Origin: Cannabis sativa
Taxonomy: Eukaryota > Streptophyta > Magnoliopsida > Rosales > Cannabaceae
DNA: 64,000 nt
Direction: 5' to 3'
NCBI RefSeq assembly: GCF_029168945.1
Contig: NC_083605.1
Location: 36,655,280-36,719,279 of the forward strand
Below, piece by piece: positions 33,312-45,257 of the stretch. Both the position numbers and the translations under genes were made by a program. The stretch's first letter is position 1; the number at the start of each line of letters is the position of its first letter. The notes beneath the pieces are model-generated. The model saw only the letters and a program-made list of their open reading frames with translations. It was not told where the DNA came from and did not search any database.

Positions 33312-33319
33312 TATTTATA
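33312..33319 (-). promoter_or_regulatory. TATA box of LTR G
   Basis: Minus-strand CTATAAATAGAGCC, a standard plant LTR TATA box. Transcription would run towards lower coordinates, placing the hairpin array roughly 150-370 nt into the RNA. Confidence 0.6.
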
Positions 33320-33783
33320 GACCATAGAAACCAAAGAGGCAACCACAAGTTCGAATTAGCAGCTGTACAAAAACTTTCCAAAAGAAACACGATCTGCTAC
33401 ATCAGATTCGGATGTCCGACGACGGATACGCCTTAAACGGAAACTTACTAAAATCAGGTCCGATCTTCTTTTAATGCTTGATTCCTGCCAAAAACAGATT
33501 AGATATTCTGATTGTATCAAGATACAATCGAAATCAATAAGGAAAAAGGCAATAAACAAAGTTTCCCTAAAAAAGACAACTTTCCAAAAGAGAATTTCTT
33601 ATCTTTTGAAAAGTTTTCAACAAAGGAAAGTTCAGCTGAAAGTGCAACTTTCCAAACAAGGAAAATGGCAACTACAATCCGAATTTATAAGGCAAGAAAT
33701 CGAATATGAATGCACAACAATCTTACCATAAATGGAAAAATTATTTTGTCAACTAACTTGCCAAAAAAGGACTTTACAAATAC

Positions 33784-34473
33784 TATGTTAAATTTTATTT
33801 TATACTAAAATATTATATATTTATGTACTCATACAAGTCAATACTACATAAATTTACATAAAAATATTACAGGAAATATAATTTAATATAATACTTTATA
33901 ATACAATACGGTGCACCAAACGAGTCAAATATTTATTTAATATATAATTTTGAAATAAATAAATATCCAAATTATTTTAATAATATTATTTTTAAGAAAA
34001 GATAGAGAAGTACTTGATTGATTGAAGATCATGAAACCAAGGTCTATAATTCCAAATCAACACCTAAATAATAATATTAAATTATATAAAAATAATTATA
34101 TAAGCTGTTAAATTATATATTAATATTAATATCATCATGAATGATGTCATTCAGTAGTAAAAAATTAAATTTTACCTAACTTAATTGAATATAAAAGAAT
34201 AAATTCTGAGAATTAATAAAAAAATGACAATACATATAACAACACTTATAATCTAAATTTTTTATTGAAGTGGTGAACGACGAATATTGCTTCATCTGTC
34301 TATGATGGTTTGATATCAACATGATTCTTTTATTGAAGTGGTAAACCACAAATAATAAAATGAATGTCCAAATATTAATGGAGATTTTTAAAAGATTGCC
34401 TTAACCAATTGGAAAAAAAAAAACAATTCTAAGTAAAATTAATCATTTAATCTGCTTTAATTTAATAGTGATA
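33784..34473. other. AT-rich sequence, no recognised gene
   Basis: Collinear with 62043-62730 of unit 3. A/T-rich without coding signal. Confidence 0.6.
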
Positions 34474-34954
34474 CCAAGTCCTCTGTTCCCACCATAGTTT
34501 GGATGGCCAATCGAGACCAACCAGTCAACAGAAGAGGGTCAAAACTTTTGCTGATTGAAAAACGGTAATCTTTTCTTGCTTGACATAGGCAGAGATCAAG
34601 TATGCAGTACCGACACGACACCGGGACTGGGGAACAGGTTCTGTGCCGGCCTTGTTGTGAAACTGCATCTCCATGATTCCGGCAACCTTGTTCTCAGAAG
34701 CGCTGTGTTTGGTAAACATGTTACTTACTGGGAAAGCTTCAAATTCCCCACAGATACACTTCTTCCTAACCAAAATTTCACCATGAACACCAACCTTGTG
34801 TCTTCAAAATCCCAGACCAACTATTCTTCTGGATACTATAACTTTTATTTTGACGATGACAACATCCTCCTCTTACGTTTTCAAGGTCTCGACCCGCTCG
34901 TAAAGTGTGTACTGGCCAGCTCCTTGGCTCGGGCCATTTCAAACTGGAAGATTT
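34474..34954 (+). pseudogene. G-type lectin receptor kinase fragment (unit 2), 5' piece
   Basis: Reads TIVWMANRDQPVN, NLFLLDIGRDQVCSTDT, LHLHDSGNLVLRSA, WESFKFPTDTLLPNQNF, TNLVSSKSQTNYSSGYYNFY and FDDDNILLLRF: the mannose-binding (B-lectin) domain of G-type lectin S-receptor-like kinases of the ZmPK1 group, plasma-membrane receptors used in perception and defence. Signal peptide, PAN domain, transmembrane segment and kinase are absent, so only about 150 of some 800 residues remain. It has a 2-bp deletion near 34899-34901 relative to unit 3 that destroys the PLVSSVYW reading. Interrupted at 34955 by copia element C and resumes at 45106. Confidence 0.85.
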
Positions 34955-36845
34955 TGTTGGGTTTTATGCCCTAAATAAAACTCATTTCAATATAATCAGA
35001 TCTACTTATTAAGATAGATCAGAAATAACATTTAATGTTGCATGGTTCACATGATTTATTTCATGATTATCTGTACATAATGTATAAATTCATCTGAAAC
35101 CCTTTTCACATACTTGATCCTGTTTATTGTGCCGTCAACACATTGGAAAGTAAACATGATTATGTGAATAAAGTTTCCTAGATTTATCAGACATAGGGTT
35201 TTACTGATATGATAATCTACAACAGAGTTTACTTGCATTTGGAGAAGTGCTATGTTCTTTCCAGAACATTGGTTAAAGTAAAGCTCAGGTTGGATGCATG
35301 GAGTATGCATCGGAAGGGACCGATATTGAACTTTGACTTAGATTTATTAAACTTACCGTAAAATCTATTCAAGTCAATATCGCCAAGTTGATCCTAGATC
35401 AAATGTTCTTAATCCTGTTATGATTAGGCTTAATCTTGAAAGGCTATTCGTGTTCTTTGATTTGTTAGTTAAGCCTACTTTTAGGTCAGGGTGATACGTA
35501 CATTTTGGGAACACGGTAGTGCAATTGAGTGGGAGCGCTAGCATAAACATGGAATCTATAGCTTCTATCTGGCGAATAGTAAGCAAAGGATGATCTCCTT
35601 CGAGCTTGACCAAACGAAAATAAATGGTGGAGATCTCATTTCACATAAGCTGAAATATCATTTATACGGGGTCAAGTGTTTTAAGGATAAAATACATAGT
35701 AGGGTGTTACGGTAATTTAATCCCTTTACTGTGTAGATCATTCATATAGAGGATCATTGATCACATTAGGATTATAACAATGGATAACTAATGATGTGTC
35801 TATATGGTGGAACATATAGAGCATTCTATATACTGAGAGTGCAATTCTAAGTTCTATGCGTGGATTCAACGAAGAATTAATAAGTTAGTGAATTTTAGTG
35901 CTAAATTCTTGATCTACTTATTGGAAGCTCGGTTATATAGACCCATGGTCCCCCTACTAGTTGAGATAATATTACTTGTAAGACTCATGTAATTGGTTTT
36001 GATTAATCAATTATAATTCTCAAATTAGACTATGTCTATTTGTGAATTTTTCACTAAGTAAGGGCGAAATTGTAAAGAAAGAGTTTATAGGGGCATATTT
36101 GTTAATTATGATACTTTGTATGGTTCAATTAATAAATATGATAAATGACAATATTATTTAATAATTATTTATAGTTATTAAATAGTTAGAATTGACATTT
36201 AAATGGTTGAATTAGAAAATTGGCGTTTTTGAGAAAATCAGATGCAGAAAAGGTAAAACTGCAAAATTGCAAAAAGTGAGGCCCAAATCCACTAGTATAG
36301 GGCCAGCCACATTTGTAGGAAATTTAAACTGATATTTTCATTATTTTAATGCCAAATAATTTAAACCTAACCCTAGTGGAATGCTATAAATAGATAGTGA
36401 AGGCTTCAGGAAATTTACACTTAAATTTTCTATTTTTCCTTCAGAAAAAACTGAGCCTTCTCTCTCCTTATCTTTGGCTGACCCTTCTCTTTCTCCTTCC
36501 CTCTTCAATTTGAAAAATCTTAGTGTGAGAGTAGTGCCCACACACAGCAAGTGATACCTCAATCATAGTGAGGAAGATCGTGAAGAAAGATCACCAGCAA
36601 AGGAGTTTCAGCATCAAAGATTCAGAGAAAGAGATCCAGGTTCAGATATTGATAATGCTCTGCTACAGAAAGGAATCAAGGGCTAGATATCTGAACGGAA
36701 GGAGTCATTATGTTCCGCTGCACCCAATGTAAGGTTTCTTAAACTTTATATGTGTTTAATTTATCGTTTTAGAAAGTTCATATTTAGGATGTTAATCAAC
36801 ATACTTGTGAGTAGATCTAAGATCTTAGTAAAATAAATTCCAACA
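34955..36845 (+). repeat. 5' LTR of element C
   Basis: 1891 bp, TGTTGGG...CCAACA, subtype B/C. It contains antisense open frames (79 and 84 codons) shared with other copies simply because the LTRs are young. Confidence 0.95.
36385..36392 (+). promoter_or_regulatory. TATA box of LTR C
   Basis: TATAAATA in atgctataaatagatag, 1430 bp into the LTR. The matching box in the 3' LTR is at 44645-44652. Confidence 0.65.
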
Positions 36846-36847
36846 AC

Positions 36848-36865
36848 TGGCCTCAGAGCCATGGT
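36848..36865 (+). other. Primer-binding site (element C)
   Basis: TGGCCTCAGAGCCATGGT, two bases after the 5' LTR. Initiator-Met-tRNA-like with four differences from the usual plant form. Confidence 0.8.
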
Positions 36866-39800
36866 AATTGATTTACTTGCAAGAAATTTGGACTTTAAAA
36901 TGATTGTTTGTATGATTTTTGGATGGTATCATGTTGTATTGAGTGTTATTTGATGATTGATTGATGTTTGTAAATTTTCGTGAAAAATAATTGCGATTTT
37001 GTTTCTGGAATTATTTTTATTGGATAGTATGGAAAAAAATTAAGCAAGTTAGCCTTTTACAGAACTCAATTTCGATTTTATTTGAATTAGTTATGAATTT
37101 TTGAAGATTTGAAAAAAATCGGGGTTTGTCTTTGAAATTTTCCTGAGATCGCGAAAACTGTCCGTACAGTTCACAATTTTTTTGTTTTTCTTCGATTTTT
37201 CATGCTTTTTCATGGAATTAACTTCCGATTTTTGGTATAGTTTTGTATTTATACTATTACTATTCCTAATTCAATTCTAATTATCATTTTGAATTAATTT
37301 AATATTTTTTAAATTTAATTCAAGATATTAGTGTAATTTGAATTTGAATAAAATTAGTATCTATCTTCTTGCTTAAAAATCTATCTTATTTTTAAATTTG
37401 ATTATATCTTATCTTATTTTTAAATTTAAGGTCAGATTTTATATATATTTTTTTTAAATTAAATCTTTTTTAGATATTTTGACCTTATTTAAATTTAAAA
37501 TAAGATAATTATAATCATGTAATTTTAAATAGATGTAAGATATTTTGCTAACTTTTAAATTTTGTTATTTTATTTATTTAAATTAAATTTAAAATCTGAA
37601 AAAGATATTTAACTTATCTTTTCTAATTTTTATTTAATTTTTATTTATAAAATAACATTTAAATTTTAAAAGTAGTTAGCAAATTTTGAAATGATATTTA
37701 GGTTGGTTGAAACCTAATTTTTCAAAAATTGTAGATTTAATTTTAAATTTAAATTTTTAAAAATTTCGAATTTTTCAAATTTTTTAAATTTTCGAATTTT
37801 TTTTATTATTTAATTAATTATTTTCGAAATTAAATATTTAATTTAAAATTAAATAAATCCTACATCCAACTATCCAACTAACCTTGTTGCAGGAGTATGT
37901 GTTTTAACTTGTTTGTAAGTTTTCAAAACCTATTATTACTTAATTGCAAATAGCCATGGTTACTTTTTGCCAGATCTAATGATCTGATGGCTCCCTTGGT
38001 CAAGATAATAATTTGTCACAGGTATATTTACAATCTTCTTTCATCTGTGTATGACCTAGCAACATGATAGGATCCATCCAAAGTGTGCCTGTGTGAGCCT
38101 ATGTGTTTAATTTGATTATAGATACATATAGGTTTTTGTTGCTAAAATAAATTATCATAGTTCTTGATAGAATTTATTTAGGCCCATTTAGTTATTGGGC
38201 TTATTCAATTAATAACAGTTGTTCTTATTAAGGTTAAATTCCTCTCTTTTGGGCCTTGTGTGAGAGTTGGGAGCCATAGAAGTGGGTACGACATACTGAA
38301 CCCAGCACCCCCTCACATGAACCACCCCAATTGTGAAGGCCCATTTGCCTAATTTGAACAACTGTACTAGGTTAATTACACTAGTTTAACCTAATAAAAT
38401 TGATTAGCAACATAATTAATTTCATTTATTTTGAAATTAATTTAAGAAAATTATAGTTTAAAGAATTTTTTATTCTAAGCTAAACTATATGTATTTTCTT
38501 GTATTTAATTAAATATAGAATTATAACCATCTAGATTCTTTCTGGAGCTTAATTTAAATTTTTCATTAAATATTCCTATTTAAGTTGATATTTAGTTATT
38601 TACAACTAACCAACTTAAATCTGAATATCTTTTGAATTTCAAATTTCAAAATTAAGTTGAGGAATTTTAGGCATTGGTTATTAAGATTCTTTAGATATTT
38701 TTTAAGTTAATATCTTTTCGAATATTAACTTAAAATGGAATATTTTCAAATTAAGTGGTTACAACTTAATTTTTGATATTTAATTAAATTTAAATTTGAA
38801 AAATATTTAAGTTCTAGATTTTTTCTAATACAACTTAAATTAGATATTTTTTTCAAATTTTGTGGAAAAGATACTTAGTCAAATAAGATATTTTCTAGAT
38901 AGTTATTTCTAGACTACTTATTATTTCTAATATTAAATAGGAAAATATTATACATTGTGAAATTAATTATTTATATAATTAATTTTGGTACAATTTATTT
39001 TAAGTATATTTTTCCTAGTATTAAACTAGAGACTAATAATTAAGCCTTCTCTACACTTAATTATTTATTTCTTGAATTTAATACATTTAATTAATTTGAA
39101 AATTGAATATCTAAGTTGATTTTTATCATCATACTTAAATATTTCTTTTTCATGACATTTAATTAAATAGAAAATTATTTAGTTGAAATTTTTTTTCAAC
39201 TAAATTTAAATAATTTTCAAAATATATTTTTTCTTTATTTTATTAATCAATTTTTGAAATTGCATTTCTTAAATGCTAGAATTTTGAATTTTATCTTGAA
39301 AAATAGATTAAGTTGTAAATTAATTATTTATTTTAATTAATGCTTGGATCAACTTAAATCAATGATTTTTTTATTTATTGATTAATTTAAAATAAATTGA
39401 ATTAAAGTATATTATTAGAAATTGAATTAATTAGTCAAAAGAAAATCTAGATAGATGATATTTTTGATTGAAGTATTTTTGTAGTGTATTTAATTAAATA
39501 GAAAATTAATATTTAAGTTGATTTTCATCATCATACTTAAATATTTGAAATTTTTCTTGTATATTTAATTAAATAGGAAAATTATATTTTTTGTTGTAAA
39601 TTAATTTTATTAATTAATTTTGGGTCAACATTAAATTAGAATAATTTTTCCAGGATTAATTTTTTATTTTAACATGCATTTTCGAAAATTGTATTCTTAA
39701 ATACTTTAATTTTTCGAAATGCAATATATATTTATAGAGAATTAAATTTGAGTTGTAAATTAATTTATATTAATTTTGTAACAACTTAAATTGAATATTT

Positions 39801-40010
39801 TTCTAAATATTTATTGGAAATTATTACTAAGATGGAAATAATTCATGTTATTTTTATATCCATCTAAGTAAAATTTATAAATATTAAATTAAAATTTATA
39901 TTTAGAATTTTTCATTCTAAATTGGAAATTTTAAATAAATATATATTTAAAATAAATAAATTAAATAAAGAGAATCAAAGAAAATACAACTCACTTTAAA
40001 TAATGAGCTT
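36866..40010 (+). other. AT-rich untranslated leader of element C
   Basis: About 3.1 kb, collinear with the leader of B, including the inverted repeat near 37428-37494 (aaggtca ... tgacctt) and the conserved less AT-rich block at 37860-38350. No coding frame. Confidence 0.65.
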
Positions 40011-40420
40011 GATTATTATTAAGATATTCGATCTCCATTGTTGGTCTTACAAAAGTTAAATGTTTTCAATATAACCTCGAGACGCTAGACTTCGTCCCCC
40101 TATGGATGGTTATTCGTTGAACGCATTTAACACCGTAAGATTTCATTTGATAAGTGTTTTGTAAGTTTTCGTCTCTATTAGACTCTCCCCTACGGTGACT
40201 ACTTAGAGATAAACTTATGAAACATGAAACAATGGTGGAAGCTCATAAAATGAGAATAACCTTGACTCTCGCCTACCGGGACAACGTTGGATTCTTATTT
40301 TGATCGAATAAAAGGTTGCTAGAATGGTTTCTATTTTAGATGAGCTGACAACTCTATTCAATAAATGATGCTTTGACTCTCGCCTCTTAGGGACCTTTGT
40401 ATCAGTTTGTTGAAAATCTT
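40010..40420 (+). other. Repeated-motif leader segment of element C
   Basis: Three related motifs on the transcribed strand: 40179-40200 (actctcccctacggtgac), 40265-40287 (gactctcgcctaccgggaca) and 40375-40395 (gactctcgcctcttaggga). Same order and spacing as in B. Confidence 0.7.
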
Positions 40421-40429
40421 GGAAATTAT

Positions 40430-43195
40430 TTAGGATTGTATGTTTTAGTATTTTCACTAGTCATTCCTACTTGCTATATGTTTATAATTTCTGAATTGTG
40501 TATGAATTTATATTGAACCATGTTATTTTCTGTTATTAAGTTGTAGTTTAATTTCGAATCTTCATTGTTGGTCTAACGTGTTTGTTTTTCTAATGAGATA
40601 AATCCCTAATGGATTTTCACCATTAGACATACATAATAGTGTAAGATCTCGAAAGATAAATATTGTATATGCAACATCTAGTTGTTCATCAATTGATGAC
40701 ACCTTAGACTAGTATTTTTACAATATGAAACAAGAAGATTACATAAATAAGATTACTTCTTCCGCTAATCAAAGCATCGTTGGATTCTTATTTATAAACG
40801 AAATTATCCTAATTCCTCTTAGCTTATTCATTTCGAATTAGCTCAATAATATATCATTGGATGAATGGTCTATAAATCATTTCATGTCATTATATTTTCT
40901 CTTAAGAAATTAAATGACGCACATGATTATAATCCCGAAATTCTATTCCCAATTGATATAAATCCTCAATCTTAGAAATCTCCTACTTGTATGGGCAAAT
41001 CTGACTTAGAGTTTGTATTAGTAGTGCTTGTCCAAGATAGAATTACTCATTATATTTGGTATAAATTTAAGTCTTTGACTTCAATTTTAGATTCCAAACA
41101 GAAATTTTCTTATATTTCTAATTCCAGGATGCAATACAGTTACACCTTCACAAGGGTTTAATATCCATCTTCTATTAATGGATTCAAACTGTATGGAATA
41201 TAAGTTTGGTATTCTGTGACCAGGATCCACTTGCACTATTCTAAGAACTCTTTGATGTAACTATACCTAAGTCATCAAAAGACTACCACATTTTTTTAAT
41301 CTATGGCATTTGTATCTTGTTCATAGTGGATTTGACAAGATCAATCTCTGCAAAGAGTTAATATGCCTATATCCACCGAAAGTAGTTCATCTCATTCGCA
41401 GATGGATGTACATTCAGGGGTGGATATGAGTTTTTTGTTGTATTCTTAAAACGATAACTCTAGATTATACCTTTTAGCAAGAAATTTGAAATGTTTGAAA
41501 AATTTCATTAATTTCTAGCAATGGTTAAAACGATTAAGGTAAGTGGTTAAAGATCTTGCGAACTGACAGCGGTGGAGAAATAGTTAGTAGATATGCAGTT
41601 CAAAGATCATTAAATTGATTTTTGAATTATATCCAAACTTACCTCCCCAGAAATTTCGAGTTGCATATTGATGATTAGTTACTAGTCGTTGCCTAATTCC
41701 TTCTATGGTAATACAATTTCAGAATGATGTAATGGCTGTATACTTAATGTAAATCATTACTAGATTCATGGATGACCTAATCGAATTCTTAAGAAAAGCT
41801 AGAACTGTTAACCATGGTTTGTTAGCTATTCTAAGTGATTAGGGGTGGACCATCCCATAATCAATAGATAAGAAAGTGTTTGTTCAAACAAATACTACTT
41901 TTCTAAGATAATGACTAAGTCTGAAAACAAGTAGCAAATAAAGGAGATATTTTTCTTGATTCCAAAAGTGTTCTATCATCTTATATAACACATGATGATC
42001 CCACTGCCTCTGTTGTCTTGTCACAACCAAAGAGGTTAATACCATTTTCTTAGACATAATTCACGGTATCTTGTCGTAGTGGGAGAGTTTCTAGGAACTC
42101 ACCTTCTTATGACTTGGGAGACACTAGTGATTAAAATCCATTGTGAGTTTAAACAAGTAATGGATTGTCAAGATAAGAAACTAAGAAGAAAGCCAATAGA
42201 ACTATGGTTTAATCCATTCACATGGAGTAACCTAAAGTTTTCTATTACAAGGACATAAAAGGAAATTTTCGTTTATAAGTCCATTCAATGGACTTAACAA
42301 AACTTCCTGTTCCTAGTATTATAGGTTTGAGTTTATCTAAACCTATGGCTTGTGGTATACCTGGTAATTACTTACTCTAATGCAAGCAACTTATTTTAGC
42401 AAAATGCTGAAGCATTTTCTTTCTAATGGCAATCTATAGAAGCTTCACAACTTCTTAGGTATAGATTTTATTTATCTAAGGAAAAGTCTCAACTATTCCA
42501 GAAAAGATAAAGCCATGAAAGAATTTCTTAAATCAACAGTGAGAGGTCTTAGATATGCTTATGTATGCCTTAGACCAGACACCTGCTGTTGAGTGGGAGT
42601 AATGAGTAGCTATCAGATTAATCCAGGAGAAGAACATTGGAAGACAATCAAGTAAATCTTAAGATAAAGAAGAGGAAATATATGTTAGTCTATAAGGGTG
42701 TGTTTAAAACTCTTAGACTACACCATATCAGATTTCGAAATTTGCCTTTGTGCTAGTAAATCTTTCTGATAAGATGGTGGTTACTCTGGGGTTGGAATAG
42801 TGATTTTGGAGAAGTGTAAAAACCTATCTGAAGTCTCTAGGTCTTCCAGAGAGAGACTGAATGTTAAAGCTGCAGGAAAGGTACTTATTCAGTCTAAGGA
42901 AAGTTCTATACATCTTTGGCACCATTCCAAATTGCCTTAAACTACTACTGTTAATTTCCCGATTAACCAAAAGTAGTTGCCAAAGGTATAGAATCCAGTA
43001 TCCCAAGAGAGTAGACATATAGAGAGGAATTTCACATTATCAATGATTTTGTGATTAAAGGAAGAGTAATGGTGGAGAAAAGGTTGTGTTTAATTCAACC
43101 TTTCAGATCCTATTACGAGGAGTTTACTACTACTACACTTGATTTGTATATCAAGGTGTTGAGATTATTTGAAACACACTTTTTGTTTTATATTA
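40430..43195 (+). pseudogene. Decayed gag-pol of element C
   Basis: Nucleotide homology to the integrase-RT-RNase H order of element A persists in patches. Integrase-like: 41540-41620 (agatcttgcgaactgacag). Linker: 41840-41900. RT-like: 42180-42330. RNase H-like: 42600-42800. Every frame is closed; the longest frames are antisense. The same decay is seen in element B. Confidence 0.75.
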
Positions 43196-43210
43196 GTGCA
43201 AGTGGGAGTT
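43196..43210 (+). other. Polypurine tract of element C
   Basis: gtgcaagtgggagtt immediately before the 3' LTR start, identical to that of element B. Confidence 0.8.
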
Positions 43211-45105
43211 TGTTGGGTTTTATGCCCTAAATAAAACTCATTTCAATATAATCAGATCTACTTATTAATATAGATCAGAAATAACATTTAATGTTGCATG
43301 GTTCACATGATTTATTTCATGATTATATGTACATAATGTATAAATTCATCTGAAACCCTTTTCACATACTTGATCCTGTTTATTGTGCCGTCAACACATT
43401 GGAAAGTAAACATGACTATGTGAATAAAGTTTCCTAGATTTATCAGACATAGGGTTTTACTGATATGATAATCTACAACAGAGTTTACTTGCATTTGGAG
43501 AAGTGCTATGTTCTTTCCAGAACATTGGTTAAAGTAAAGCTCAGGTTGGATGCATGGAGTATGCATCGAAAGGGACCGATATTGAACTTTGACTTAGATT
43601 TATTAAACCTACCGTAAAATCTATTCAAGTCAATATCGCCAAGTTGATCCTAGATCAAATGTTCTTAATCCTGTTATGATTAGGCTCAATCTTGAAAGGC
43701 TATTCGTGTTCTTTGATTTGTTAGTTAAGCCTACTTTTAGGTCAGGGTGATACGTACATTTTGGGAACACGGTAGTGCAATTGAGTGGGAGCGCTAACAT
43801 AAACATGCATGGAATCTATAGCTTCTATCTGGCGAATAGTAAGCAAAGGATGATCTCCTTCGAGCTTGACCAAACGAAAATAAATGGTGGAGATCTCATT
43901 TCACATAAGCTGAAATATCATTTATACGGGGTCAAGTGTTTTAAGGATAAAATACATAGTAGGGTGTTACGGTAATTTAATCCCTTTACTGTGTAGATCA
44001 TTCATATAGAGGATCATTGATCACATTAGGATTATAACAATGGATAACTAATGATGTGTCTATATGGTGGAACATATAGAGCATTCTATATACTGAGAGT
44101 GCAATTCTAAGTTCTATGCGTGGATTCAACGAAGAATTAATAAGTTAGTGAATTTTAGTGCTAAATTCTTGATCTACTTATTGGAAACTCGGTTATATAG
44201 ACCCATGGTCCCCCCACTAGTTGAGATAATATTGCTTGTAAGACTCATGTAATTGGTTTTGATTAATCAATTATAATTCTCAAATTAGACTATGTCTATT
44301 TGTGAATTTTTCACTAAGTAAGGGCGAAATTGTAAAGAAAGAGTTTATAGGGGCATATTTGTTAATTATGATACTTTGTATGGTTCAATTAATAAATATG
44401 ATAAATGACAATATTATTTAATAATTATTTATAGTTATTAAATAGTTAGAATTGGCATTTAAATGGTTGAATTAGAAAATTGGCGTTTTTGAGAAAATCA
44501 GATGCAGAAAAGGTAAAACTGCAAAATTGCAAAAAGTGAGTCCCTAATCCACTAGTATAGGGCCAGCCACTTTTGTAGGAAATTTAAACTGATATTTTCA
44601 TTATTTTAATGCCAAATAATTCAAACCTAACCCTAGTGGAATGCTATAAATAGATAGTGAAGGCTTCAGGAAATTTACACTTAAATTTTCTATTTTTCCT
44701 TCAGAAAAAACTGAGCCTTCTCTCTCCCTATCTTTGGCTGACCCTTCTCTTTCTCCTTCCCTCTTCAATTTCGAAAATCTTAGTGTGAGAGTAGTGCCCA
44801 CACACAGCAAGTGATACCTCAATCATAGTGAGGAAGATCGTGAAGAAAGATCATCAGCAAAGGAGTTTCAGCATCAAAGATTCAGAGAAAGAGATCCAGG
44901 TTTAGATATTGATAATGCTCTGCTACAGAAGGGAATCAAGGGCTAGATATCTGAACGGAAGGAGTCATTATGTTCCGCTGCACCCAATGTAAGGTTTCTT
45001 AAACTTTATATGTGTTTAATTTATCGTTTTAGAAAGTTCATATTTAGGATGTTAATCAACATACTTGTGAGTAGATCTAAGATCCTGGTAAAATAAATTC
45101 CAACA
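43211..45105 (+). repeat. 3' LTR of element C
   Basis: 1895 bp, collinear with 34955-36845. Differences include a 4-bp catg duplication near 43804-43811 and scattered, mostly transition substitutions. Confidence 0.95.
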
Positions 45106-45180
45106 GATTTACCTACAACAACACCAAAAATGCAGTGTTTACCTCTACTGGTGACTTCGCTTCATCGGATAATCTCGTGT
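45106..45180 (+). pseudogene. G-type lectin receptor kinase fragment (unit 2), 3' piece
   Basis: Resumes after element C with FTYNNTKNAVFTSTGDFASS then DNLV and TAA, the natural continuation of the B-lectin domain of 34474-34954. Here the unit-2 copy keeps the ancestral frame while unit 3 has a 1-bp insertion (NAVCYLYW, stop). The receptor homology ends in a minisatellite instead of the rest of the gene. Confidence 0.8.
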
Positions 45181-45257
45181 AAAGAACAGTGTAAAGAACA
45201 ATGTAAAGAACAGTGCAAGGAAACAATGTAAAGAACAGTGCTTGAACAATGTAAAGA
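45178..45257. repeat. Minisatellite, about 12-bp unit
   Basis: Repeats of gtaaagaaca(a/g)t with some longer variants, replacing the expected receptor sequence. The orthologous array is at 63282-63360. Confidence 0.8.

Larger units (their letters stand above)
32546..33778 (-). repeat. Solo LTR G with hairpin array
   Basis: 1233 bp with TG...CA ends (TGAAAAACC ... CTTTACA), flanked by the perfect 5-bp duplication aatac (32541-32545 and 33779-33783). Unit 3 has the empty site with a single aatac at 62038-62042. There is no PBS, polypurine tract or coding sequence. A TATA box on the minus strand sets the orientation, and a 'cgtgg ... ccacg' segment resembles the U5 end of many plant copia LTRs. 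It carries a 4 x 53-bp tandem array. The family is not the same as LTRs A-E. Confidence 0.88.
34955..45105 (+). mobile_element. Complete non-autonomous Ty1/copia element C
   Basis: 10151-bp element with two full LTRs (34955-36845 and 43211-45105), PBS, AT-rich leader, repeated-motif segment, decayed gag-pol and polypurine tract, flanked by the perfect 5-bp duplication gattt (34950-34954 and 45106-45110). The empty site is preserved in unit 3 at 63209-63213. I count by eye about two dozen substitutions and one 4-bp indel between the LTRs, roughly 1.3 percent, so the insertion is recent. There is no coding capacity, so it was mobilised in trans. Confidence 0.95.

Noticed and set aside
35056..35310. 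Antisense 84-codon frame MHTPC... in LTRs (also 43312-43566, 19843-20100)
   Set aside because: Same reasoning: not conserved in frame among more diverged LTR copies and no family resemblance.
45178..45257. Minisatellite considered as a CRISPR-like array
   Set aside because: Plant nuclear context, and 12-bp irregular units without spacers.
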